Assembly (NCBI GenBank): GCA_024280535.1 | Contig: JAJRPY010000177.1 | Location: forward strand, 1 to 5,734 | Source: Gammaproteobacteria bacterium | Lineage (GTDB): Bacteria > Pseudomonadota > Gammaproteobacteria > PS1 > Pseudothioglobaceae | Direction of reading: 5' to 3' | Length of the DNA stretch: 5,734 nt | Shown: positions 1 through 5,734 of the stretch, piece after piece | How positions within the stretch are numbered: the first letter of the stretch is position 1 | How the letters are laid out: every line of letters begins with the position of its first letter | The notes under the pieces: generated by a model | Database searches by the model: none | Told to the model about the DNA's origin: nothing | The model's input: the letters and a program-made list of their open reading frames with translations, nothing else | Position numbers and translations under genes: made by a program

Positions 1-380
1 GACCCAGTATCCACCATATAAGCAATCTTACCCAGCTTAACACCCGCTGTATTCACCACCTCTAAACCCGTTAATTCATGCCAGTAATACTCGCCCTTAG
101 GCAGTTTCGGCAATTGCGCTATTTCAATATAAATATCCATGCCAATATAGCCTCTGGCCAATTCTCGACTGTCCACCCCTTTGAGTTGTGCCACAAGCGT
201 TTTACCTTGCACCCTGCCGTTCACAATTTCAAGCGTCGTCCAACGACCCTCTGCCTGAATATGCCAAGGCTGATAAGACAAAATATTTTTTCTAGGGCTG
301 GCGTATGATAATAATTTCACCCAGCCATGAACACCAAAAAGGCCATTAATCTGCCCGATTAATAGCCTTTCATTGCTCAT
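1..380 (-). CDS. rimM: Ribosome maturation factor RimM (3' end beyond window)
   Basis: RimM binds ribosomal protein S19 in the 30S head and assists late 16S rRNA processing and small-subunit assembly in the cytoplasm. The frame is open from an ATG at 380 to the window edge, giving 126 complete residues of a protein usually about 170 long, so the C-terminus is missing because of the window boundary. The N-terminal beta-barrel motif is clear (IGQINGLFGVHGWVKLLSYA, residues 8-27). The linker LPKLPKGEYYWHELTGLEV (residues 90-108) leads into the PRC-barrel domain, where LGKIAYMVDTG is the last part visible. It starts 16 nt after the rpsP stop, matching the widespread order rpsP-rimM-trmD-rplS; trmD would be expected next, outside the window. 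The ribosome binding site is weak (AGTGG about 11 nt upstream), so translational coupling to rpsP is plausible. Family assignment is firm; the exact start is slightly less so. Confidence 0.93.
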   Translation of the reverse strand, partial: MSNERLLIGQINGLFGVHGWVKLLSYASPRKNILSYQPWHIQAEGRWTTLEIVNGRVQGKTLVAQLKGVDSRELARGYIGMDIYIEIAQLPKLPKGEYYWHELTGLEVVNTAGVKLGKIAYMVDTG

Positions 381-396
381 ATTATGGTTTGCCACT

Positions 397-870
397 TTAT
401 TCAGCAGCTGCTTCCTCTGATGCTGCTTCAGCTGGTGCCAATTCAGTTTCTGCTGCCGTTGCCGCTTCTGCGGCTTTAGCCTCGGCCTCTGCTTTGGCTT
501 TTTCTGCTTCCGCTTCTGCTACTATCTTAGCCGCTTCGTCTGCCTTGGCTTTAGCCTCTGCTGCTAATTTGGCTGCAACGGCCGCTGCCGCTACCTCATG
601 GGCTGCTACACGCTTTTCACGAATGGAAGGGTCTTTAAATTCTTTCACAAGTTGTTTAACGCGATCAGAAATTTGCGCACCTTCTGAAATCCAATACGCC
701 AATCTGTCTTCTTCAAGGGTTAGTCTAACTTCTTGTCCGCGAGCAACGGGATTAAAATATCCGATACGCTCAATATAACCACTGTCTCTACGCTTGCGTG
801 AGTCTGTTGCTACGATTGAATAAAAAGGTTTTTTCTTGGCTCCACCTCGGGCTAGTCTAATTTTAACCAT
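397..870 (-). CDS. rpsP: 30S ribosomal protein S16 with long Ala-rich C-terminal extension
   Basis: S16 is a primary 16S rRNA-binding protein of the 30S body, needed for subunit assembly. The conserved core fills residues 1 to about 80: [20 protein letters not shown] at the start, then the [12 protein letters not shown] motif (30-41) and a helix with [18 protein letters not shown] (60-77). The usual protein is about 80-90 residues; this one is 157. From about residue 88 the rest is low complexity: roughly half Ala, with Glu and Lys, a few Val/Ile/Leu, and one Pro at 146. This suggests a long charged helix or coiled coil projecting from the ribosome. Extended acidic, Ala-rich S16 tails occur in some other bacterial groups, so this is not proof of an error, and the frame runs unbroken to a TAA just before rimM. 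The start has a good AGGAG Shine-Dalgarno (881-885) with 10 nt spacing. Confidence 0.96.
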   Translation of the reverse strand: MVKIRLARGGAKKKPFYSIVATDSRKRRDSGYIERIGYFNPVARGQEVRLTLEEDRLAYWISEGAQISDRVKQLVKEFKDPSIREKRVAAHEVAAAAVAAKLAAEAKAKADEAAKIVAEAEAEKAKAEAEAKAAEAATAAETELAPAEAASEEAAAE

Positions 871-878
871 GGGTTTTT

Positions 879-931
879 TGCTCCTGTATTATTAAATAAA
901 ACCTACACCAAAAAAGGCATAAGACGGAGCA
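879..931 (-). promoter_or_regulatory. rpsP leader with possible hairpin masking the Shine-Dalgarno
   Basis: This is the gap between purB and rpsP. Reading the minus strand, TGCTCC (931-926), directly after the purB stop codon, is the exact complement of GGAGCA (884-879), which contains the rpsP ribosome binding site. With one bulged A (885), two further pairs form (925-886 and 924-887), giving 8 bp around a loop of about 36 nt. No convincing promoter is visible in the gap, so rpsP may be read from the purB transcript. The pairing is seen in the sequence; a role in tuning S16 translation is inference. Confidence 0.35.
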
Positions 932-2326
<1,395 letters not shown>

Positions 2327-2338
2327 TTAATAAATGTA

Positions 2339-2370
2339 ATTTTACTTATAATTAAGTAGGCGAGTTACAA
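2339..2370 (-). promoter_or_regulatory. Weak candidate promoter region for purB
   Basis: On the minus strand two -10-like boxes lie upstream of purB, TATAAG (2350-2345) and TAAAAT (2344-2339). The best -35-like element is TTGTAA (2370-2365), but its spacing is 14 nt to the first box and 20 nt to the second, neither ideal. A purB promoter must lie in this divergent gap or further into the murF side; the exact elements are uncertain. Confidence 0.25.
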
Positions 2371-2384
2371 AACAGAAATTTAAC

Positions 2385-2413
2385 TTGCTACTTCTAATGA
2401 GTATTGCTAAAAT
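2385..2413 (+). promoter_or_regulatory. Sigma70-type promoter of murF
   Basis: TTGCTA (2385-2390) and TAAAAT (2408-2413) are separated by 17 nt, and the -10 carries the extended TGC (2405-2407) directly upstream. Transcription would begin near 2420, leaving a leader of about 30 nt before the murF ATG at 2451. The elements overlap the in-frame TTG (2385) and ATG (2397) codons, which argues against those codons being the translation start. Confidence 0.55.
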
Positions 2414-2450
2414 TTTACAACTATTCAAAGGAGTTAATCGCACAATAATC

Positions 2451-3704
2451 ATGCTTATATCTGACACGCAAACCATTGCCAAAGTGCTGAAAACAGACTG
2501 CTCCACTAATATTGCCTTTAAAAATGTTTGCACCGATACTCGAAAACCCATGAACGGCGCACTATTTATCGCATTAACTGGGGGTAATTTTGATGCGCAC
2601 GACTATATAAGCCAAGCGCAAAAAATGGGTGCGGTGGCACTAGTTGTTAGCAAAAAAGTCAGCTCAAATTTGCCCACTTTGTTGGTACGTAACACCCAAG
2701 AGGCACTCAGCAACATTGCCGCCTGGCACTTGCATACTCTCAAGCCCAAAACAATCGCCATCACCGGCAGCAACGGCAAAACCACGACCAAAAATATGCT
2801 AAAAAATATTCTGCAATTAGTCGCGCCCACATTAGCCACTAAAGGCAATCTTAACAACCATTTTGGCGTACCTATGACCCTGCTAACATTAGAAAAAAAA
2901 CACCAATATGCGGTGATTGAACTGGGGGCAAATCATTTGGGTGAAATTGCCCATCTGCGTGCCATTGTCCAGCCTAATATTGCACTCGTAACCAATACAC
3001 TAGATGCCCATATTGGCGAATTTGGCGGCTTTGACAACCTAGTCAACGCCAAGCGTGAGATTTATTCAACGCATTCTACAAATATTGTCAATACCCAAAC
3101 TTCTTTTACTGGTGATATAAGTTTTGGTCATAATGGCAATATTTTTGCCGATAACATCAATCATAACCATTTTAATTTAAATATCTATGATAAAAAAATC
3201 ACCGTCACTTTACAACTGCTTGGCAGGCACAATATTGACAACGCCCTAGCAGCTAGCGCTTGCGCTTATGCACTAGGCATTGATATTCAGCTCATCAAAC
3301 AAGGTCTAGAAAACACACCAGCCGAACCAGGCAGGCTAACCCTAATTCAACAAGCAAATTTAACCCTGCTTGATGATACTTATAACGCCAGTCCACAATC
3401 AATGAAGGCTGCTATTGCCACTTTGCAAACCTTTCAAGGGGAAAAAATTGCCGTACTTGGCGATATGGGCGAACTCGGAGACAACGCCAAGGCTTTTCAT
3501 CAAGAAATCGGGCAATTGGCAAAAAATACACTTGACAAGATTTACACCTATGGAACATTGGCAAAGCATTACAACGGCATTCATTTTAATGATTTAAAAT
3601 CTCTAGCATCACATATTCTCACCCAGCATAGCAACGCTAACATACTAATTAAAGGCTCAAGATCCGTTCAACTAGACAAGTTAATCAAACTTTTGCAAAA
3701 ATAA
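2451..3704 (+). CDS. murF: UDP-MurNAc-tripeptide:D-Ala-D-Ala ligase MurF
   Basis: MurF joins D-alanyl-D-alanine to the UDP-MurNAc-tripeptide using ATP, the last cytoplasmic step before MraY. From the ATG at 2451 the protein is 417 residues, against about 450 in E. coli. Visible motifs are TDTRK (28-32) in the N-terminal substrate domain, the P-loop TGSNGKTTT (105-113), GNLNN (132-136), VIELGANHLGEI (155-166), Lys201 in AKREI (the position carbamylated in Mur ligases), GRHN (259-262), DDTYNASP (308-315), LGDMGELG (336-343) and KGSRS (401-405). This start aligns TDTR with its position in E. coli MurF. Upstream in-frame starts at 2385 and 2397 would add non-conserved residues and fall inside the likely promoter. 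The central domain between residues 205 and 260 is about 20 residues shorter than in E. coli. It is not next to murE or mraY. An AAAGGAG (2427-2433) sits 17 nt upstream of the ATG, unusually far. Confidence 0.95.
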   Translation: MLISDTQTIAKVLKTDCSTNIAFKNVCTDTRKPMNGALFIALTGGNFDAHDYISQAQKMGAVALVVSKKVSSNLPTLLVRNTQEALSNIAAWHLHTLKPKTIAITGSNGKTTTKNMLKNILQLVAPTLATKGNLNNHFGVPMTLLTLEKKHQYAVIELGANHLGEIAHLRAIVQPNIALVTNTLDAHIGEFGGFDNLVNAKREIYSTHSTNIVNTQTSFTGDISFGHNGNIFADNINHNHFNLNIYDKKITVTLQLLGRHNIDNALAASACAYALGIDIQLIKQGLENTPAEPGRLTLIQQANLTLLDDTYNASPQSMKAAIATLQTFQGEKIAVLGDMGELGDNAKAFHQEIGQLAKNTLDKIYTYGTLAKHYNGIHFNDLKSLASHILTQHSNANILIKGSRSVQLDKLIKLLQK

Positions 3705-3716
3705 GTCACTTTTCAC

Positions 3717-3745
3717 TTGACCTTTTGCCCAAACCTAGCGATAAT
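3717..3745 (+). promoter_or_regulatory. Sigma70-type promoter of tRNA-Arg
   Basis: TTGACC (3717-3722) and GATAAT (3740-3745) are five-of-six matches to the consensus boxes with an ideal 17-nt spacer. Initiation near 3752 would leave a 5' leader of only about six nucleotides before the mature tRNA. The -35 begins 12 nt after the murF stop codon, and no hairpin terminator separates murF from it, so murF read-through into the tRNA is also possible. Confidence 0.72.
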
Positions 3746-3757
3746 TACGTGCTTGAT

Positions 3758-3834
3758 GGGCCCGTGGCTCAATTGGATAGAGTACTCGGCTACGAACCGA
3801 GCGGTTACTGGTTCGACTCCAGTCGGGCCCACCA
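3758..3834 (+). tRNA. tRNA-Arg(ACG)
   Basis: The 77-nt cloverleaf is complete. Acceptor GGGCCCG (3758-3764) pairs with CGGGCCC (3824-3830), the discriminator is A and the CCA end is encoded (3832-3834). The anticodon stem is CTCGG/CCGAG around the loop CTACGAA, with anticodon ACG at 3792-3794. The T arm is ACTGG/CCAGT around TTCGACT. An A in wobble position 34 is expected to be converted to inosine by TadA, so this tRNA would read CGU, CGC and CGA. The leader and trailer can pair with each other (see findings). Confidence 0.97.
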
Positions 3835-3850
3835 TCAATTTTCCATCAAG

Positions 3851-3880
3851 TTTATTCGCCCAAAGCACTTCTGATAGAAT
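3851..3880 (+). promoter_or_regulatory. Extended -10 promoter candidate for pgsA
   Basis: TAGAAT (3875-3880), preceded by TGA (3872-3874), forms an extended -10 element. The -35 region is poor (TTTATT, 3851-3856, 18 nt away). The predicted start of transcription, six or seven nucleotides past the box, falls at about 3886-3888, on the pgsA start codon. This would make the mRNA leaderless, consistent with the absence of a Shine-Dalgarno here. Alternatively pgsA is read from the tRNA-Arg transcript. Confidence 0.35.
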
Positions 3881-3886
3881 ACACCT

Positions 3887-4471
3887 ATGATGACACTACC
3901 CAACATAATCACCCTATCTAGAATTTTCCTAATTCCGGTTTTTGTTGCCCTGTATTATTTCCAGCCAGCTTATACCGACACCCCAATCTTTACTTGGATT
4001 AACTTCTGCCTAACTGGCGCTTATGCCTTCATTAGCACCACCGATTATTTAGACGGCTACCTAGCCAGAAAGCTCAATATGACCTCACAACTCGGTGCAT
4101 TCTTAGACCCTGTTGCCGACAAACTCATGGTGTCCGTGGCATTAATTATGCTGGTGGATTTTTACCCAACAGATAGCCATTGGTACATTACCATCGCCGC
4201 CCTGATTATCATTTCTCGCGAAATTTTAGTCTCCGCTTTGCGTGAATGGATGGGGGTTATTGGTCAGCGCTCAAATGTCAAAGTATCTTATATCGGCAAA
4301 GTAAAAACTTTTGTGCAAATATTTGCTATCTTATTTTTACTCTACCAGCAGCCTTTTTTCGGCCTTCCTAGTTTTGAGATTGGTGTAACCCTTTTATTAA
4401 TAGCAACCCTACTCACTTTATGGTCTGGTTTTATTTATTTAAAAGAAGGAATTAAAACTTTTGACAATTAA
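3887..4471 (+). CDS. pgsA: CDP-diacylglycerol--glycerol-3-phosphate 3-phosphatidyltransferase
   Basis: PgsA makes phosphatidylglycerophosphate from CDP-diacylglycerol and glycerol-3-phosphate in the inner membrane, the committed step to phosphatidylglycerol and cardiolipin. The 194-residue protein has the complete CDP-alcohol phosphotransferase motif D-G-x2-A-R-x8-G-x3-D-x3-D at residues 56-78 (Asp56, Gly57, Ala60, Arg61, Gly70, Asp74, Asp78). Asp53 in TDYLDG also matches the family's metal site. The N-terminus LPNIITLSRIFLIPVFVALYY is typical, as are SREILVSALREWM (110-122) and the basic segment VKVSYIGKVKT (131-141). Several hydrophobic membrane segments are visible, including about 10-25, 80-92, 100-110, 143-153 and 165-184. 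Two ATG codons stand in tandem (3887 and 3890) and neither has a Shine-Dalgarno; the E. coli alignment does not decide between them. It lies between tRNA-Arg and tRNA-Gly. No defects are seen. Confidence 0.97.
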   Translation: MMTLPNIITLSRIFLIPVFVALYYFQPAYTDTPIFTWINFCLTGAYAFISTTDYLDGYLARKLNMTSQLGAFLDPVADKLMVSVALIMLVDFYPTDSHWYITIAALIIISREILVSALREWMGVIGQRSNVKVSYIGKVKTFVQIFAILFLLYQQPFFGLPSFEIGVTLLLIATLLTLWSGFIYLKEGIKTFDN

Positions 4472-4484
4472 AACAAAATCAGCC

Positions 4485-4512
4485 TTGACTAATTCGAAAA
4501 AAACACTATAAT
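4485..4512 (+). promoter_or_regulatory. Sigma70-type promoter of tRNA-Gly
   Basis: TTGACT (4485-4490) and a perfect TATAAT (4507-4512) are separated by 16 nt. The predicted start is near 4519, giving a leader of about eight nucleotides before the tRNA. It begins 13 nt after the pgsA stop codon. This is the strongest promoter match in the window, as expected for a stable RNA gene. Confidence 0.82.
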
Positions 4513-4526
4513 TTCACTTTTGTATT

Positions 4527-4602
4527 GCGGGAATAGCTCAGCTGGTAGAGCATCACGTTGCCAACGTGAATGTCGCGAGTTCGAATCTCGTTTCCCGCTC
4601 CA
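4527..4602 (+). tRNA. tRNA-Gly(GCC)
   Basis: The 76-nt cloverleaf is complete: acceptor GCGGGAA (4527-4533) with TTCCCGC (4592-4598), discriminator T, and encoded CCA (4600-4602). The anticodon stem TCACG/CGTGA holds the loop TTGCCAA with anticodon GCC at 4560-4562, reading GGC and GGU. The T arm has GCGAG, loop TTCGAAT and CTCGT. In position it corresponds to E. coli glyW, which also follows pgsA. Confidence 0.97.
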
Positions 4603-4611
4603 GATTTTTAA

Positions 4612-4638
4612 AAAAAGGCCTGTTTATCAGGTCTTTTT
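4612..4638 (+). terminator. Terminator-like hairpin between tRNA-Gly and tRNA-Cys
   Basis: The arms 4612-4622 (five A then GGCCTG) and 4628-4638 (CAGGTC then five T) form 11 bp with one G-U pair around the 5-nt loop TTTAT. The stem core followed by a run of T has the form of an intrinsic terminator. It would stop some or all transcription started before tRNA-Gly, or serve as a processing structure in a shared precursor. A TATACT box (4638-4643) directly after it could be a -10 for tRNA-Cys, but no fitting -35 is seen. Confidence 0.6.
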
Positions 4639-4661
4639 ATACTGCCCTTTGCACAAACCTT

Positions 4662-4735
4662 GGCCGGATAGCAAAGTGGTTATGCAGGAGCCTGCAAAGC
4701 TTTATAGACCAGTTCGATTCTGGTTCCGGCCTCCA
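4662..4735 (+). tRNA. tRNA-Cys(GCA)
   Basis: The 74-nt cloverleaf is complete: acceptor GGCCGGA (4662-4668) with TCCGGCC (4725-4731), discriminator T as in bacterial tRNA-Cys, and encoded CCA (4733-4735). Anticodon GCA is at 4694-4696 in the loop CTGCAAA. The T arm ACCAG/CTGGT encloses TTCGATT. The anticodon stem GGAGC/GCTTT has two adjacent G-U pairs at its outer end, weaker than usual. The order after pgsA and tRNA-Gly matches E. coli glyW-cysT; the tRNA-Leu that follows there is absent here. Confidence 0.95.
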
Positions 4736-4740
4736 TACAC

Positions 4741-4774
4741 AAAAAAAGCCCGATTTTTTATCGGGCTTTTTTTT
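4741..4774. terminator. Strong bidirectional intrinsic terminator
   Basis: GCCCGAT (4748-4754) pairs perfectly with ATCGGGC (4760-4766) around a five-T loop. Seven A precede the stem and eight T follow it, so it functions as a classic terminator in either direction. It ends the tRNA transcript on the plus strand, six nucleotides after the tRNA-Cys CCA, and also faces the convergent outer-membrane protein gene on the minus strand. Confidence 0.92.
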
Positions 4775-4795
4775 AGCTTTTTTTAAAAAACTTTA

Positions 4796-4812
4796 TAACT
4801 GTTTGCCAGTTA
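4796..4812 (-). terminator. Small hairpin over the stop codon of the barrel-protein gene
   Basis: TAACTG (4796-4801) and CAGTTA (4807-4812) form 6 bp around a 5-nt loop. On the minus strand this hairpin begins at the TAA stop and is followed after about five nucleotides by a run of six T (4790-4785). It could be a weak first terminator ahead of the strong one at 4741-4774, but it is short and AT-rich. Confidence 0.25.
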
Positions 4813-5553
4813 AAAATTATAAATAAAGTTAATCGAAATTCGATTAAAACTTGAATTTGAACCATTAATATTAAAACTTCTAAACGATTGTGCATAGAAT
4901 TTATGCTTAGCATATTCTAGTTCTAAATTATAATGCTGCATAAAATTCACCCCCGCCTTAGCACTGATATAACTACCATTAACACCAGTTTTATCTTTAG
5001 TACCATATTCAGGATCACCAGACGTTCCGCTATAGTAGGAATTATACCAATCCCCTTTCACTTTAGCATATCCCAATCCCACATAAGGATTATACATTTG
5101 CTTAATGGCTGCAAAATTATACAAACCACCCGCATAAATATCCGTGGTTTCTAAATAAGAGGATGGAGAATCTACTACTACATCCACCAATCCGCTAAGT
5201 GTAGGTTTCTTAAATGCAGTGCCATCATCATGCATAAGAGCAGCCAGTTGTTTTGGCATAGCAATCTTCGTCCGATAAACACCAAGCTCATAACCAAAAC
5301 CAACCTTTGGCATATATCTTAAGTTATAACCCAACGAGCGATAACTTGATATTTTCCCATTATAAATATTTGCATTTTTTTCTGTAATAGATGCTGGATC
5401 TCCATTAAATCCAGAAAAATCTTGATGCTTTCCACTAATATCTGCCTTAATATCCCCCAAACTGTGACTCAAATAAACACCATGTTTAAACACCCTTTCC
5501 GCCTGCGCCTGAAAAGCAACAAACAACAAACCAAGCAAAATAATATTTCTCAT
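4810..5553 (-). CDS. Predicted outer-membrane beta-barrel protein of unknown function
   Basis: I do not recognise a named family. The 247-residue product starts with a clear Sec signal peptide (MRNIILLGLLFVAFQAQA, cleavage after Ala18 before ERVFK), so it is exported. The mature part alternates polar and hydrophobic/aromatic residues in short stretches typical of beta-strands, for example LGYNLRYMPKVGFGYELGVY (74-93), YNPYVGLGYAKVKG (154-167), SYISAKAGVNFMQ (194-206) and YNLELEYAKHKF (208-219). It ends in FNRISINFIYNF with a C-terminal Phe, the usual signal for outer-membrane insertion by BAM. Size and pattern fit a small barrel of about eight strands (OmpA-transmembrane/OmpW-like fold). Longer hydrophilic stretches at 35-68 and 168-193 could be surface loops. 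The ATG has GGAGA 4 nt upstream. It appears to be a single-gene unit, convergent with the tRNAs. Porin, adhesin or structural roles cannot be separated from sequence alone. Confidence 0.8.
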   Translation of the reverse strand: MRNIILLGLLFVAFQAQAERVFKHGVYLSHSLGDIKADISGKHQDFSGFNGDPASITEKNANIYNGKISSYRSLGYNLRYMPKVGFGYELGVYRTKIAMPKQLAALMHDDGTAFKKPTLSGLVDVVVDSPSSYLETTDIYAGGLYNFAAIKQMYNPYVGLGYAKVKGDWYNSYYSGTSGDPEYGTKDKTGVNGSYISAKAGVNFMQHYNLELEYAKHKFYAQSFRSFNINGSNSSFNRISINFIYNF

Positions 5554-5589
5554 ACATTCTCCAAAAAATTATTGATTATAAATCATCTT

Positions 5590-5618
5590 ATTATACTATG
5601 GCATCAATTCATCTTTAA
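5590..5618 (-). promoter_or_regulatory. Candidate promoter of the barrel-protein gene
   Basis: On the minus strand a perfect TATAAT occupies 5595-5590, with a poor -35-like TTAAAG (5618-5613) 17 nt upstream. A second perfect TATAAT (5580-5575) lies closer to the gene but has no fitting -35. Either would give a leader of roughly 15-35 nt containing the GGAGA ribosome binding site. In DNA this AT-rich such boxes occur by chance, so the choice is open. Confidence 0.4.
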
Positions 5619-5631
5619 AATATCTGGCTTT

Positions 5632-5678
5632 ATAATCAAGTATCACACCTTCCATAGCACGCTAATAATCAAGCATCA
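5632..5678. repeat. 14-nt direct repeat upstream of the barrel-protein gene
   Basis: ATAATCAAGTATCA (5632-5645) recurs as ATAATCAAGCATCA (5665-5678), 13 of 14 identical, with starts 33 nt apart, close to three helical turns. The inverted half TTGATTAT also occurs at 5572-5579, between the TATAAT boxes and the start codon. The placement upstream of the candidate promoter would suit a regulator binding site, but that is inference. The rest of the stretch 5554-5734 shows no gene. Confidence 0.4.
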
Positions 5679-5693
5679 AAAACCAATTTTTAA

Positions 5694-5721
5694 TTGCAAT
5701 ATTTATAACCTTTCTTATAAA
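5694..5721 (+). promoter_or_regulatory. Possible rightward promoter at the window edge
   Basis: TTGCAA (5694-5699) and TATAAA (5716-5721) are separated by 16 nt, followed by AAGGAA (5723-5728), which resembles a Shine-Dalgarno. This could drive a plus-strand gene starting just beyond the window. The match is modest in AT-rich DNA and no coding sequence is visible to support it. Confidence 0.2.
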
Positions 5722-5734
5722 CAAGGAACGTTAC

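Noticed and set aside
78..308. Plus-strand open frame at the left edge
   Set aside because: It lies antisense to rimM, whose conserved motifs are unambiguous, and has no recognisable protein features.
389..778. Long plus-strand open frame rich in Ala and Ser
   Set aside because: It is the antisense shadow of the Ala/Glu/Lys-rich rpsP tail; composition follows from the repeat-like codons, and rpsP is clearly the real gene.
2385..2450. Upstream in-frame starts that would lengthen MurF by 22 or 18 residues
   Set aside because: The extra residues match nothing in MurF, have no ribosome binding site, and overlap a good promoter; the ATG at 2451 fits the family alignment.
2342..2551. Minus-strand open frame across the purB-murF gap
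   Set aside because: It overlaps the murF start on the other strand, lacks a recognisable domain and covers both divergent promoter regions.
3832..3850. Repeat CCATCAA at the tRNA-Arg 3' end as an integration att site
   Set aside because: Only seven bases are repeated, 11 nt apart, with no integrase or foreign gene nearby.
4736..4809. Search for a third tRNA (Leu) after tRNA-Cys, as in E. coli
   Set aside because: The strong terminator follows within six nucleotides and no cloverleaf is present before the barrel gene.
4520..4826. Two overlapping plus-strand open frames near the Gly and Cys tRNAs
   Set aside because: They are translations of tRNA genes and terminator hairpins, not proteins.

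Overview
This window is chromosomal housekeeping DNA from an AT-rich bacterium, most likely a gammaproteobacterium. The evidence is the E. coli-type PurB, MurF and PgsA proteins, three tRNAs with encoded CCA ends, and the gene order pgsA - tRNA-Gly - tRNA-Cys, which matches E. coli pgsA-glyW-cysT. The low GC and compact layout would suit a SUP05/Thioglobus-like or other streamlined lineage. That narrower placement is a guess.

Left block (about 1-2308, minus strand): purB (adenylosuccinate lyase) reads into rpsP (ribosomal protein S16) and then rimM (30S maturation factor, cut by the left window edge). rpsP and rimM are 16 nt apart and look co-transcribed. S16 is nearly twice its usual length because of an Ala/Glu/Lys-rich tail. 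The 61-nt purB-rpsP gap can fold so that the rpsP ribosome binding site is paired.

Middle block (about 2309-4774, plus strand): a divergent 142-nt promoter region separates purB from murF (last cytoplasmic peptidoglycan-precursor ligase), which stands alone outside a dcw cluster. Next come tRNA-Arg(ACG), pgsA (phosphatidylglycerophosphate synthase), tRNA-Gly(GCC) and tRNA-Cys(GCA). Good sigma70-type promoters precede murF, tRNA-Arg and tRNA-Gly. A hairpin resembling a terminator lies between the Gly and Cys tRNAs, and a strong two-way terminator closes the block.

Right block (about 4775-5734): a convergent minus-strand gene encodes a secreted outer-membrane beta-barrel protein of unknown role. 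At least 181 nt lie upstream of it without a gene, containing TATAAT boxes and a near-perfect 14-nt direct repeat.

I found no CRISPR array, insertion sequence, phage gene, toxin-antitoxin pair or defence system, and no evidence of an undescribed multi-gene system. The points worth a second look are the S16 tail, the lone and short murF, the possibly leaderless pgsA, the RNA-folding signals, and the unassigned barrel protein with its upstream repeat.
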